Source: Kordia sp.
GTDB lineage: Bacteria; Bacteroidota; Bacteroidia; Flavobacteriales; Flavobacteriaceae
Reading direction: 5' to 3'
Assembly: GCF_022447245.1 (NCBI RefSeq)
Contig: NZ_JAKVBC010000004.1
Location: forward strand, 124,001 to 188,000
Length of the DNA stretch: 64,000 nt
The translations under genes and the position numbers were made by a program. This document shows positions 54,133 to 63,800 of the stretch, one piece after another. Numbering within the stretch: the first letter of the stretch is position 1; every line of letters starts with the position of its first letter. Under the pieces are notes generated by a model. That model was not told the DNA's origin, made no database searches, and was given only the letters and a program-made list of their open reading frames with translations.

Positions 54133-54828
54133 TTACTTAAGCTCAAACACACGAAATACATTTTTGGAAAGATTAAAGACTTGCAACTTTCCTTGGAGAA
54201 CATTGGAAGCTTCTTGGAGAATTTTGACAACTTCATTTACTTGAAAACTGGAAGCCATCGTTACAATTTGCGGCATCACTCTTGAATCATTGCAATCTTC
54301 TGTTTGAAAGATGGTTTGATCATTTGTAAACGTATTTGCCATCGATTTTCCACCTTTGTAATTGAACACCGAAATATGACCTTCAGAAGCTTTTACACCT
54401 GTATATACCATAGGAACATTGTATTTGCTACAGAAAGCATCTATGACTAAACGAGCGGTATAATTATCGGTACAGTCTAAAACGATATCAGCCTCTTTTA
54501 GTAATTGATTACTGTTTTTGGAGGTTAAACGTTCTTTAAAAGTATTTATTTTCACTTCTTTAGTACGTGCTTGCAATTGTTCTTTTGCAACATTGCATTT
54601 GTACTTTCCAACCGAGTTCAAATCATATAAAATTTGACGTTGTAAATTTTTTTCCTCTACTCGATCATCATCAATAAGTGTCAGTCTTCCAACACCAAGC
54701 AATGCTAAAGATAGTAATGTTCCGCAACCCAAACCGCCACAACCAACTACAGCAATATGTGTTTGTTGTAATTTTTGTTTCAGTTCTTGTGATGCTTTGT
54801 TACTACAATTTGCTTCCGCTTCTATCAT
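54133..54828 (-). CDS. E1-like (ThiF/MoeB/HesA family) adenylyltransferase
   Basis: The 231-residue protein has the E1/ThiF Rossmann core: VVGCGGLGCGT (Gly29-Gly36 loop), LIDDDRVEEKNLQRQILY with Asp53, Asn61, Arg64 and Gln65, Lys77, and VLDCTDNYTAR (Asp118, Asp121), which bind ATP-Mg and the substrate C-terminus. Cys179 (TEDCNDSR) is a candidate thioester cysteine. The zinc-binding CxxC pairs of MoeB/ThiF are absent. It overlaps the DUF4132 gene by 4 bp. It likely activates the Gly-Gly end of the small protein two genes upstream. An alternative substrate is a precursor peptide (MccB-like). Confidence 0.9.
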   Translation of the reverse strand: MIEAEANCSNKASQELKQKLQQTHIAVVGCGGLGCGTLLSLALLGVGRLTLIDDDRVEEKNLQRQILYDLNSVGKYKCNVAKEQLQARTKEVKINTFKERLTSKNSNQLLKEADIVLDCTDNYTARLVIDAFCSKYNVPMVYTGVKASEGHISVFNYKGGKSMANTFTNDQTIFQTEDCNDSRVMPQIVTMASSFQVNEVVKILQEASNVLQGKLQVFNLSKNVFRVFELK

Positions 54829-57416
54829 TTTTTTATTTGACTTAGAATGGTTTTGTCGGTAATTTTATCATCTGCAGCCAATAAAAATGCTTTACTCAAT
54901 ACTAATGATAATCCACGATCGCCTTCAAAAGGCAAAAAGATATTGTTTGTATTTTTATCTTTCCCTCTCTCAGGAACAATACATAAATATTGATCGTTTG
55001 GTTCCATTAAAATATTGGAACTTCCTATGTGAATTTTGTAGGTGCGTTTTGTTCCTTTTACACGTAAAAACTTCCCATCAATTGTAGCAACTTTACTGAT
55101 TATTAATCGCGGCAAGAGTTTTTCTAAAATTTCCTTTCTCGTTTTTGCTAATTCATTCAAATTCCCAAAAGAATAGCTCGTCCAGTAATCAGTATATTGC
55201 GGTAATCCGCCATTATCTCTCCATTGCGGATCGTTTCCAACACTACATACACCTACAAATAAATCTACATCTCGTAAAATTTCAGATAATACTAGCTTCG
55301 GAACATCTAGCAAATCCATAACTTCTTGATCTTTTATAAATCGCACTTGATCAGTTGCCACATAATTCCATATTCCCGTATCATTATACTCATCTTCTGC
55401 ATTTAAAGTATTGATCCAAAATTGTGCTTCTATGTGATGTGCTTTTACGTGAATTTTTGCCACTCCTCCATCATATCCACCATCAAAAGCACCAATTAAC
55501 GCATATTTCCATCCGCGAACACCTGTCAATGCATTAAATTGATGTTGTTTCAGAATATGAGCTGCCATTCGATTGCTGTATGTTCTCGTATCAATTTCTG
55601 CATCTGTCAATATATACACCTCTCGATATGCTTGCTTTAGCGGTTGTTTGAGTTCAATGGTTTCTAGTTTTGTGCGCCAAAATAACACGCCTTCACTTGT
55701 TTCATAAATTGGATGCCATAAGCGAACTTCTGTTTCATCTATAATCCAATCTAATACGGTATCTTCTTGAGTTGTCCATTGATTGTTAAGATATAAAGCG
55801 GTAACAAAGGTATCTTCTTTTTTAAATTGCCATAAAAGTCTTTTTGCGATAAAACAAACTAAACCATGATTTAAATAATATTTTTTAAAATTTTCATACG
55901 TCCAAATACGATTTTCTAAGTATACACGATCTATTCTATCACGTTGTGCGGTGAGGTACTTTTTAATTTGTGTGACATCATTTTTTGCTTTCTTAAGTTT
56001 TGTTGTGTGTTTTACTGAACTTTTCACAAAAGATGGTGTCGTTTTTTGTGTTTTCCCATCAGCTTTTCTCCAAACCTGATTTATTTTCCCTAATTCCTGT
56101 ATGCTAATTTCAAGTGTATAATCATCGAATGCATAGGTCTTAGCTCCATTTTCCAATCCGAAAGTAGGAATAGAAAGCTCTTCAATTTCTGAAGAAGAAA
56201 TTCCCAATTTTATAGAGGCTTCTTCAATATATTTTTCAATCAGTTTTCGGGTATTATTTTGCTTGAATTTTAGCTTTAATCTTGACAAATGGCTAATTCC
56301 TTCCAACCCTTTGGTATTTGCTAATACGTAGATACATGCATTTCCAATTCCAGCTGCAGCAGGACCAACTCCTGGAATCTTTTTATAACAGCGTTCTGCA
56401 AGCTTCGCTATCAAGTTTAAAGTTACGGTGTCATGAAATTTTACTAAACTCCAAACCAAACCTTTAAGAAATATGGTACTTTTTTCTTGTACAAACTCAT
56501 GATGAGGATATTCATAAATTTGTCCAGCATACGTCTCTCGTATAACAGTTTCTATTTGCTTTAGTTGTATGACATGTTCCAACAAAGGATGTACAATAGC
56601 TTTGTATTTAATAATGCTTATTTTATCTATGATATTACTCGTGTTTTTAAGAAAACGTTGAGAAGGTTTGCTACTTGTTGCTTTGGTAAGAAGATGACAA
56701 AGTTCATAGAAATGATTGCGAAGATTTTCTTCCATGGCAATGATTTCTGGATTGAACATTTTACCAAATTGATCATCTATATGTGTATACGGAAGCGTTT
56801 TCCCTGTAGTGTTTTGACCCTCGAAAAGTAGATTTTTGAGTTTAGTTTCCACTTTGTCCAAATCAGCTCCAATATAATTATTTTTGATTTTCATAGCTGG
56901 AAAAGCTAGAAATTTTTCTATGTAAGCTTTCCATTCGGGAGATAGTCCATTTTTTTTGACACTTTTTTGAATTTGCTGCGCTGCAAACCCAATTGGCCAA
57001 TCCGAAAAATGGATACGATTTTTTTGAGTAGTTGAAGAATGTTCAAAGAAATCCATCAATTTAGCAAACTCTACAGGCGTATATTCAAGGTTGCTACGTA
57101 AGAGTGCAGTTAATAATTCACCACATATGTGCCGCTTATTACTTTCAATATTTGAGAGTGGTCTACTTGAACTTTTTTTTAATAAGAAAACTCTTTTTTC
57201 TGCTAAGTATTGAACAAATTCTTTCTTAAAAGTTGCTTCTTTGCTCTTTAATTCTTTATATGATTTCAACTTTGAGAATGAAATTGTATAGCTGTAACCT
57301 TCTAAAAAAACATCTTCTAAGATTTTTTTTAGCTGTGCTTCATATAAAGGATTTTCTATAGGTTTCTCTTCTTTTTTAGAACCAAATAAATTTTTTAGAC
57401 TGTCTGTTAATCCCAT
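54825..57416 (-). CDS. DUF4132-domain protein
   Basis: The 863-residue cytosolic protein has a helical N-terminal part with HEAT-like segments (LEYTPVEFAKLMDFFEHSST; KIPGVGPAAAGIGNACIYVL) and a DUF4132 domain at ~440-650. Its landmarks are QPLKQAYREVYILTDAEIDT (591-610), YSNRMAAHILKQHQF (613-627) and RGW (634). The C-terminal ~200 residues contain LSEILRDVDLFVGVCSVGND and end LSQIKK. DUF4132 proteins such as E. coli MolR/YehI have no settled function. Sitting between the Gly-Gly protein and the E1 gene, it may be the target, carrier or conjugation partner (inference). Confidence 0.85.
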   Translation of the reverse strand: MGLTDSLKNLFGSKKEEKPIENPLYEAQLKKILEDVFLEGYSYTISFSKLKSYKELKSKEATFKKEFVQYLAEKRVFLLKKSSSRPLSNIESNKRHICGELLTALLRSNLEYTPVEFAKLMDFFEHSSTTQKNRIHFSDWPIGFAAQQIQKSVKKNGLSPEWKAYIEKFLAFPAMKIKNNYIGADLDKVETKLKNLLFEGQNTTGKTLPYTHIDDQFGKMFNPEIIAMEENLRNHFYELCHLLTKATSSKPSQRFLKNTSNIIDKISIIKYKAIVHPLLEHVIQLKQIETVIRETYAGQIYEYPHHEFVQEKSTIFLKGLVWSLVKFHDTVTLNLIAKLAERCYKKIPGVGPAAAGIGNACIYVLANTKGLEGISHLSRLKLKFKQNNTRKLIEKYIEEASIKLGISSSEIEELSIPTFGLENGAKTYAFDDYTLEISIQELGKINQVWRKADGKTQKTTPSFVKSSVKHTTKLKKAKNDVTQIKKYLTAQRDRIDRVYLENRIWTYENFKKYYLNHGLVCFIAKRLLWQFKKEDTFVTALYLNNQWTTQEDTVLDWIIDETEVRLWHPIYETSEGVLFWRTKLETIELKQPLKQAYREVYILTDAEIDTRTYSNRMAAHILKQHQFNALTGVRGWKYALIGAFDGGYDGGVAKIHVKAHHIEAQFWINTLNAEDEYNDTGIWNYVATDQVRFIKDQEVMDLLDVPKLVLSEILRDVDLFVGVCSVGNDPQWRDNGGLPQYTDYWTSYSFGNLNELAKTRKEILEKLLPRLIISKVATIDGKFLRVKGTKRTYKIHIGSSNILMEPNDQYLCIVPERGKDKNTNNIFLPFEGDRGLSLVLSKAFLLAADDKITDKTILSQIKK

Positions 57417-57425
57417 AAAATAAAT

Positions 57426-57818
57426 TTATCCTCCTACTAAAGGTGTAAGTTTTACAAAACTAACCGTTGTTGCCCCTGTAACTAATACTTCTTGCTCTAA
57501 GCTTTCTGCTTGTTGATCGTCTACTAAAACAAGGTATCCATTTTGTTGAAATGCATTTAGCGCGATGAATGTTTGCTGTTCTGCATCTATTTTAGCACGA
57601 CTTTTTTTGAGTTTGTAACCATTGAGTGTTTGTTCTGATTCTGTTGGACGAATAAACCCTTTAAAATAGTCTGGAAGCTTGTTATTATAAGCTTCTACTT
57701 CTGAGGTAACTCTTGCCTCAATAATATCTTTTACTGTTACAATTTCGCTTTTAACAGCAATTTGTATTTGGCTGAGAATATCACCTGTAAATGACTGATC
57801 TTTAATAGTAATGGTCAT
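57426..57818 (-). CDS. Small protein ending in Gly-Gly, candidate ubiquitin-like modifier
   Basis: The 130-residue protein begins with a beta-strand-like MTITIKDQSFTGDILSQIQI and a conserved-looking middle (LPDYFKGFIRPTESEQTLNG). The C-terminal strand is VSFVKLTPLVGG, so the last two residues are Gly-Gly, the end used by ubiquitin-like and sulfur-carrier proteins. It is longer than MoaD/ThiS (~66-90 residues), with an N-terminal extension of about 50 residues. It is the first gene of a leftward operon followed 9 bp later by DUF4132 and then the E1-like gene. Fold assignment is inference from the C-terminus and context. Confidence 0.7.
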   Translation of the reverse strand: MTITIKDQSFTGDILSQIQIAVKSEIVTVKDIIEARVTSEVEAYNNKLPDYFKGFIRPTESEQTLNGYKLKKSRAKIDAEQQTFIALNAFQQNGYLVLVDDQQAESLEQEVLVTGATTVSFVKLTPLVGG

Positions 57819-57876
57819 AGAAATGATTTTTAATAAACTTACTGATTTTGCATCATACTAGAAAGTATATAACATA

Positions 57877-57909
57877 AAAAACCTGCAACTATAGGAGTTA
57901 CAGGTTTTT
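57877..57909 (-). terminator. Intrinsic terminator after the OmpA-family gene
   Basis: AAAAACCTG-C-AACT (57877-57890) pairs with AGTT-A-CAGGTTTTT (57896-57909) with one mismatch, just after the stop at 57930 on the leftward strand. Confidence 0.75.
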
Positions 57910-57929
57910 AATAATATATGTTATTGTAT

Positions 57930-59810
57930 TTAGTCTTTGCTTATAATAATGAAGTCAGAACGACGGTTTTGTTGGTGTTCTTCGTCCGTACATTTTTTAC
58001 AGTCAATTAATGGAGAGCTTTCTCCTTTTCCTTCACTGCTTAAACGTGAAGCATCAATTCCTTTAGAGATGATGTATTGTACTGTAGATTTTGCTCTTCT
58101 TTCAGATAAGCGTTGGTTATAAGAAGCAGGACCTCTAAAGTCAGTATGCGTTTCTACTTTAATCACCATGTTTGGATACTTTGTCATTACAGAAACAACT
58201 TTATCTAACTCAAAAGCAGCATCTTGTCTGATATTATGCTTATCAAAGTCGAAGAAAATTGGGTTTAATACAATCACTTCTTCTTCAATAATTTCTTCAA
58301 TTGGCGCTAATGGAATGTCTACAACTCTTTCTGGATTATCTCCACTGTTTACATCCACTTTTTCAGGAACATATCCTTCAATACTAGCTTCTAATTGAGA
58401 AGACTTATCACATTCAACTTTGAAAACTACTTTTCCTTCAGCATCACTCGTTTTAGTACCAACACTATTTCCTTGATCGTCAGCTAATACAACTTTTGCT
58501 CCACTTAAGATCGCTCCAGTTTCTTTATCTGTTACTGTAATTACATAATCAACATCACAAATAGGATTGATTAAGTTTACTTCATAGATATCATCATCTC
58601 CTTTTCCACCTTCGCGGTTAGAAGCAACAAATCCTTTTTTAGACTCTTCATCAAATGTAAAAGAGAAGTCGTCAGAGTTACTGTTTAATGGTGTTCCTAA
58701 GTTACGAACTGCTCCAAAACCAGCATCTTTTACTCTAGCAGCAAATACATCTAATCCTCCAATACCTAAATGTCCATCAGATGAAAAGTACAATGTATTG
58801 TTACTACTAATGTATGGGAAAAATTCTCTTCCTTCAGTGTTGATATCGCCTCCTAAGTTTTCAGGTTCTCCGAAAGATCCATCACTATTGATAGCCACTT
58901 TATATAAGTCAGACTGACCTAAACCTCCTGGCATATCAGAAGCAAAATATAATGTTTTACCATCAGCACTTACTGCTGGATGTCCTACAGAGTACTCATC
59001 ATTGTTAAATGGAACTGGTTTTACATTTGTCCATTCTCCGCCAGACATTGTTGCTGTATACAAGTTTAATGTTCCTTGTCCTTCTTCACTTTTCTTGAAC
59101 TTACCGTCATAGTAATTCTCACGAGTAAAATACATTGTTTTAGCGTCTGGAGAGAAACTTACTGTTCCTTCGTGAAACTTAGTGTTGATGTCTTTAGATA
59201 AAGCAACTGCATTAGATAATTCTCCATCACCATCGTACGTAGCCATATAAATGTCTAAGTATGGTTGATCGTTCCATCCATATTTTCTTCCTCCATCACG
59301 CGTAGATGTAAAGTATACGGTGTTTCCTGCTGAAATAGCTCCAAAATCAGAGTTTTTTGTGTTAATTTCAGAATTCTTCACTTCAAACTTTGTCACTTTC
59401 GCTAAGATTTGCGGAATGTAATTTGGATTTTTGTTAAAAGCGATTGCTCTTTTATCTCTTGGCTTTGCTTTTGCAAACTTCGCCATCCATTCGTTATGTT
59501 GTTGGTACTTACCGTTAGCCTTTAACATTTGCGCATACTTATAGTACACATCTGGTTTTGTATTTCCCTCAGAAATCGTTTGGCTATACCAGCGCTCTGC
59601 ATCCTTCGCTTTGAAAAGATTGTAATAACAATTTGCTAACTGCTCATATACATACGCATCAGCTTCTTCAATCGCTATTTCTTGATATTCCTCAGCCGCT
59701 TTAACATATTCAAGTCGGTTATAAAGCTTATCCGCTTTTTTGGTTTTATCATTCTGAGCAAACACATTAGATGTTGCTAGAATAAGAAATAATATAAATA
59801 ATTTTTTCAT
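57930..59810 (-). CDS. PorE-like OmpA-family protein (TPR, PD40, carboxypeptidase-regulatory, OmpA)
   Basis: The 626-residue protein has a signal peptide (ending SNVFAQ). Domains in order: TPR (LYNRLEYVKAAEEYQEIAIE, residues ~30-120), a PD40/WD40-like propeller (~130-420: FHEGTVSFSPDAKTMYFTRE, GHPAVSADGKTLYFASDMPG, YISSNNTLYFSSDGHLG), a CarboxypepD_reg-like domain (~430-510: TDKETGAILSGAKVVLADD) and an OmpA peptidoglycan-binding domain (~520-626: FFDFDKHNIRQDAAFELDKV, LSERRAKSTVQYIISKGI). This is the PorE layout, anchoring the type IX secretion machine to peptidoglycan. It follows the SprF gene by 21 bp. Confidence 0.92.
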   Translation of the reverse strand: MKKLFILFLILATSNVFAQNDKTKKADKLYNRLEYVKAAEEYQEIAIEEADAYVYEQLANCYYNLFKAKDAERWYSQTISEGNTKPDVYYKYAQMLKANGKYQQHNEWMAKFAKAKPRDKRAIAFNKNPNYIPQILAKVTKFEVKNSEINTKNSDFGAISAGNTVYFTSTRDGGRKYGWNDQPYLDIYMATYDGDGELSNAVALSKDINTKFHEGTVSFSPDAKTMYFTRENYYDGKFKKSEEGQGTLNLYTATMSGGEWTNVKPVPFNNDEYSVGHPAVSADGKTLYFASDMPGGLGQSDLYKVAINSDGSFGEPENLGGDINTEGREFFPYISSNNTLYFSSDGHLGIGGLDVFAARVKDAGFGAVRNLGTPLNSNSDDFSFTFDEESKKGFVASNREGGKGDDDIYEVNLINPICDVDYVITVTDKETGAILSGAKVVLADDQGNSVGTKTSDAEGKVVFKVECDKSSQLEASIEGYVPEKVDVNSGDNPERVVDIPLAPIEEIIEEEVIVLNPIFFDFDKHNIRQDAAFELDKVVSVMTKYPNMVIKVETHTDFRGPASYNQRLSERRAKSTVQYIISKGIDASRLSSEGKGESSPLIDCKKCTDEEHQQNRRSDFIIISKD

Positions 59811-59831
59811 TGTTTTTTTGGCGTTTAGGTG

Positions 59832-60749
59832 TTAGAAATATCTAGGCGAACGAGAAACTTTTCTTGGGAAGTATAAATCAAATAATAAAAATACTTCGTG
59901 CGATGCGTTTGCTACAGAAGAGATTTCTGAAGTCACAGCATCATAGGCATAACCTATACGTAATCTCGGGTTGATCGCAAAGTTGACCATTCCACTAAAA
60001 GAGTCATCCAAACGGTACGAAGCTCCAATTTCAAACTTTTCATAGAACAAAGCATTCAAGTTAAGGTCAAATGATGTAGGTGCATCAAATGCAGACTTTA
60101 CTAAGAATGATGGTTTGATTTTTGTATTTGGACTTGCTTGAAAAACATAACCTCCAGTAAGGAAATAATGTTGTACTTCTGAACCATATGCTCTACCATT
60201 AACGTCTAGGTGTTTCCCTTTCAAAAAGTTAGGAACCGATAATGCTAAATAGTAATTGTCAGAATAGTAAAAAAGTCCAGCTCCGATATTAAAGGTTGTC
60301 TCATTTACATCACTAGAGAAAGCTTCATCTCCTTGATCAATAAGTGTTGGATTTACTTGAGATAACAATCCAATATCATGGAAAGTAAGTCCTCCTTTAA
60401 TTCCAAACGCTAATTTATGAGCGCCTCCTAAATTTAGTGTATATGCAAAGTCAGCGTAAGTATTGGTTTCTTTTACAGGCCCAATTTGGTCTGCAATTAA
60501 AGACAATCCTAATCCTACGTTTTTACCGACAGGCGAATGCCCAAAGAACGTAAACGTTCTTGGGGCTCCGTCAAATCCGGTCCATTGGTTTCTGTATAAT
60601 GCACCTAAAGATATTCCTTCTCTAGATCCTGCATATGCAGGATTTATTACTGCCATATTGTACATGTACTGTGTGTACTGTGGATCTTGCTGTGCAAGAG
60701 ATGGTAGTGAAAAAAGTAATGCAAATAGTGCGATATATAAGTTCTTCAT
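59832..60749 (-). CDS. Type IX secretion system membrane protein, PorP/SprF family
   Basis: The 305-residue protein has a signal peptide (ending PSLAQ). It starts with the family hallmark QDPQYTQYMYNMAVINPAYA followed by GSREGISLGALYRNQWTGFD, and continues as a 14-strand-type beta-barrel (GLGLSLIADQIGPVKETNTY; LFYYSDNYYLALSVPNFLKG; IGYAYDAVTSEISSVANASH). SprF proteins are needed for secretion of a linked type B T9SS substrate such as SprB. The large adhesin gene directly upstream is that substrate. The three genes form one leftward operon. Confidence 0.95.
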   Translation of the reverse strand: MKNLYIALFALLFSLPSLAQQDPQYTQYMYNMAVINPAYAGSREGISLGALYRNQWTGFDGAPRTFTFFGHSPVGKNVGLGLSLIADQIGPVKETNTYADFAYTLNLGGAHKLAFGIKGGLTFHDIGLLSQVNPTLIDQGDEAFSSDVNETTFNIGAGLFYYSDNYYLALSVPNFLKGKHLDVNGRAYGSEVQHYFLTGGYVFQASPNTKIKPSFLVKSAFDAPTSFDLNLNALFYEKFEIGASYRLDDSFSGMVNFAINPRLRIGYAYDAVTSEISSVANASHEVFLLFDLYFPRKVSRSPRYF

Positions 60750-60803
60750 GATAAATGATGTAATATTATTTTTAAGAATTTAGATGTTTAATTTTAGGGA
60801 AAC

Positions 60804-63800
60804 CTACTTGTTTAGATAAATCCATCCGTTTTTAGCTTCTCCATTTTCAAGTCTCAATACATAAAAATAAGTTCCTACTGGTAATTCATCATTATCATTT
60901 GTTTGACCTCTCCATTCGTTCGTATACTGATTCTTTTGATATACTGAACGACCATGAGAATTAAATATCTCTAATTCCTGTACTCTAAATGCTCGTAAGT
61001 CCCATGTATCATTTAAGTTATCTCCATTTGGCGAAATTCCTTGTGGGAATGAACACATAGAGTTGATTACTGTAAATGTTTGTGAACTTGAACAACCTTC
61101 AGCAGTTGTAATTGTTACTGTGTATTCTCCATCGTCGGTTGCAATAAATGTTGAACCGTCATTATCAGATGATGAACCACCAGACCACTCATAAGTTACG
61201 GTTGCTGGATCATATCCATTATTTAAAGGAGATACAGTAATTGTATACTCATCATTAATACACTCACCTTCTAATCCGATGCTTGCTGGATCAATTTGAT
61301 CTAATACTACTACCTGGAAGCTTCCAGTTGCGTAGCATCCTGTATCATCATTCGTTAGACGGACATATACAGTTCCTCCGCCACTTGTATATGCTGTAGG
61401 ATCAGCTAACATTCCTGTTCCTGCTTCTGCATCGGTCATTGATTCATAATACGTAACAGTTATAGGATCAGCAGGATCGTTTGGCAATAATAAATCACCT
61501 TCAACAGACGTTAAGTCAAATTCAGCAATATTATCAAGATCTTCATCACATACTTCTAGTGGTCCTGCAGGTCCAACTTCTGGATTTTTCTGTACAGTAA
61601 CCGTAACATCGTCTGTTAATGTTACCAAAGAACCATCAGCTAATGCATACGTGATAGATGCCGTATAAGTGGTATCTTCTGTTGGAGATACTGTAATATC
61701 TGTATCATTACTAATTACGTTTCCATCTGGATCTAACCACTCGAATGTGTAGTTTGGATTTCCGTCTGGCACAAATCTCCATAATTCTTGTTCAGTTACT
61801 TCCCAAACTCCGTTATTTCTTCCTGGAGGTGCATATCCTACTGTTCCTCCAGCATTTTGAATACCAACAATTGCAATACCCCCATCATTCCAAGTTGGAC
61901 AGAATGGCTTCTCGATTAAGATTACATCAATAACATTTGAAGACTCATATAAAATAATCTGTTGCGTTGTCATGATATCATTACATCCAAAGTGTGGTAC
62001 ATCAAAGAATGTTGCTTTAAACTGACGTGTAGGAGCTGTTCCTACTACAGCATATTCGATATAGTGATCTCCAGCTACACCAGGATCAATATCATGGTAT
62101 GCTCCGTGAATTGCATTATCAGGAACCGCTGGCGTTGGAAGTAAATCTCCTGGCGCAAAGTTCCATGGACAGAATGCTCCAACATCAGCAGGGTCAAATG
62201 AAATTAATCCATTCGCTCCAATTGATAGTTGCGTATACGCTGTTCCAAAGTAATAGAAAGTAAATCCTATATCTACAGCAGAAGAATATCTATCATCTAA
62301 TGTAATAGACGTTGGCTCTCCCGTTAAGTTATCTGGTGGACATTGTAAGTCACTAATAGTATATGTACTTGTATCAGACGTAATAGCACTTGCCATGAAT
62401 GTAGCAGATAAGTCTGTTGAAGTTACATCACACGTTTGTGATTGGTCATATCCAGCATTGATAATACTACAAGCTTGATCTGGACAGAACGCTTGTGTTT
62501 GTGGATCACTTGTTAACACACAGTTTGTATCATCAGTATCTGCTACTGTAAATACCACTGGAGTTGCATTTGGATATGGTCCAAAAGTATATACTCCTTC
62601 TGCTGTTACTACTTGTGGTGCACTTCCAAAGTCATCAGTAATTGTGATAGACATTGCGTCGCCTGTAGCTAAGATTTCTACTTCTACTAAGAATTGCTCT
62701 CCTTGAGCACAATCTTCAACAACTGTATACGTGGCTGTTGGTTTGAAACATGTTAAACATTCTGCAGTCCATTCCCAAGTGGTTCCGTTTCCAGAAGCAC
62801 AACTTGTAAATCCACCACTGTTAACTACCATAAAGATATTTCCACCTGTAGATTCAACAATTAATCCTGTTAAATCTCCAGCATTGTTTCCATCAAATAA
62901 TACAGGACCAGTTGCATCTGATCCATCATAAATAGTGATCGTATCATTATCATCTACGATTGTTCCTGTTAAGAACGAAAGTCTTACTGGGAATCCTGTA
63001 TCTGAAGTAAATAAGAATGTATTATCGTCGTTGTTTGTATAACAGTGACTCACATTGATTGCTCCGTCAGCACAAACTAAGTTAAATACTTGATTTGGAT
63101 CAGGTCTAGTAGTGAAACTTTCTTCAATACATCCTGTAGCCAATCCATTTCCGTTGTATGGTAAAATTGTTACGTAGTATGTTGTAGAGTATTCAGTATC
63201 TAATGCATACGTGTTTACCAGTCCTACATCTTCTCCGTTTACAATATCTGTTCCTCCTGGAGTTGTTCCTACACTTAAAATATATCCTGCAGGAGAACCG
63301 ATAGCACTTCCCCAAGTAATATTTTGATCAATTTCAACAGCTGTTGCTCCATCTGTTGGGAATGTTAAGGATACACATGATGGTGGAGCCAATGGATCAA
63401 TACATCCTACGATGAAATCCCAAGGAGTATATCCTTGTGTTTGACAACTAATAGAACCATCTGGTGTTACTTCTATAATAATACTATCACCTGTTGATTC
63501 AAAAGCAAGTCCTGCTAGGTCTCCAGCATTTCCATAACCTGAATATAATAATGTAGTACCGTCAGAATCATAAATATTTAATTCATCCCAGTTGTTTTCT
63601 ACTTGTCCTGCATTGAAACTTACTGCCAATGTAGAAGTGCCATCAGAACTTCTGTAACTAAAACGAGTAGTTACACCACTTGTATAACAGAAACCTACAT
63701 TATTAATTGGTGCTGCAGCACAGTCAACTACTTCAAATGGATCGTCTCTAATTGTAAAGCTTTCCTCAGTACATCCTGTTGCGTTTCCGTTTGCGTTATA

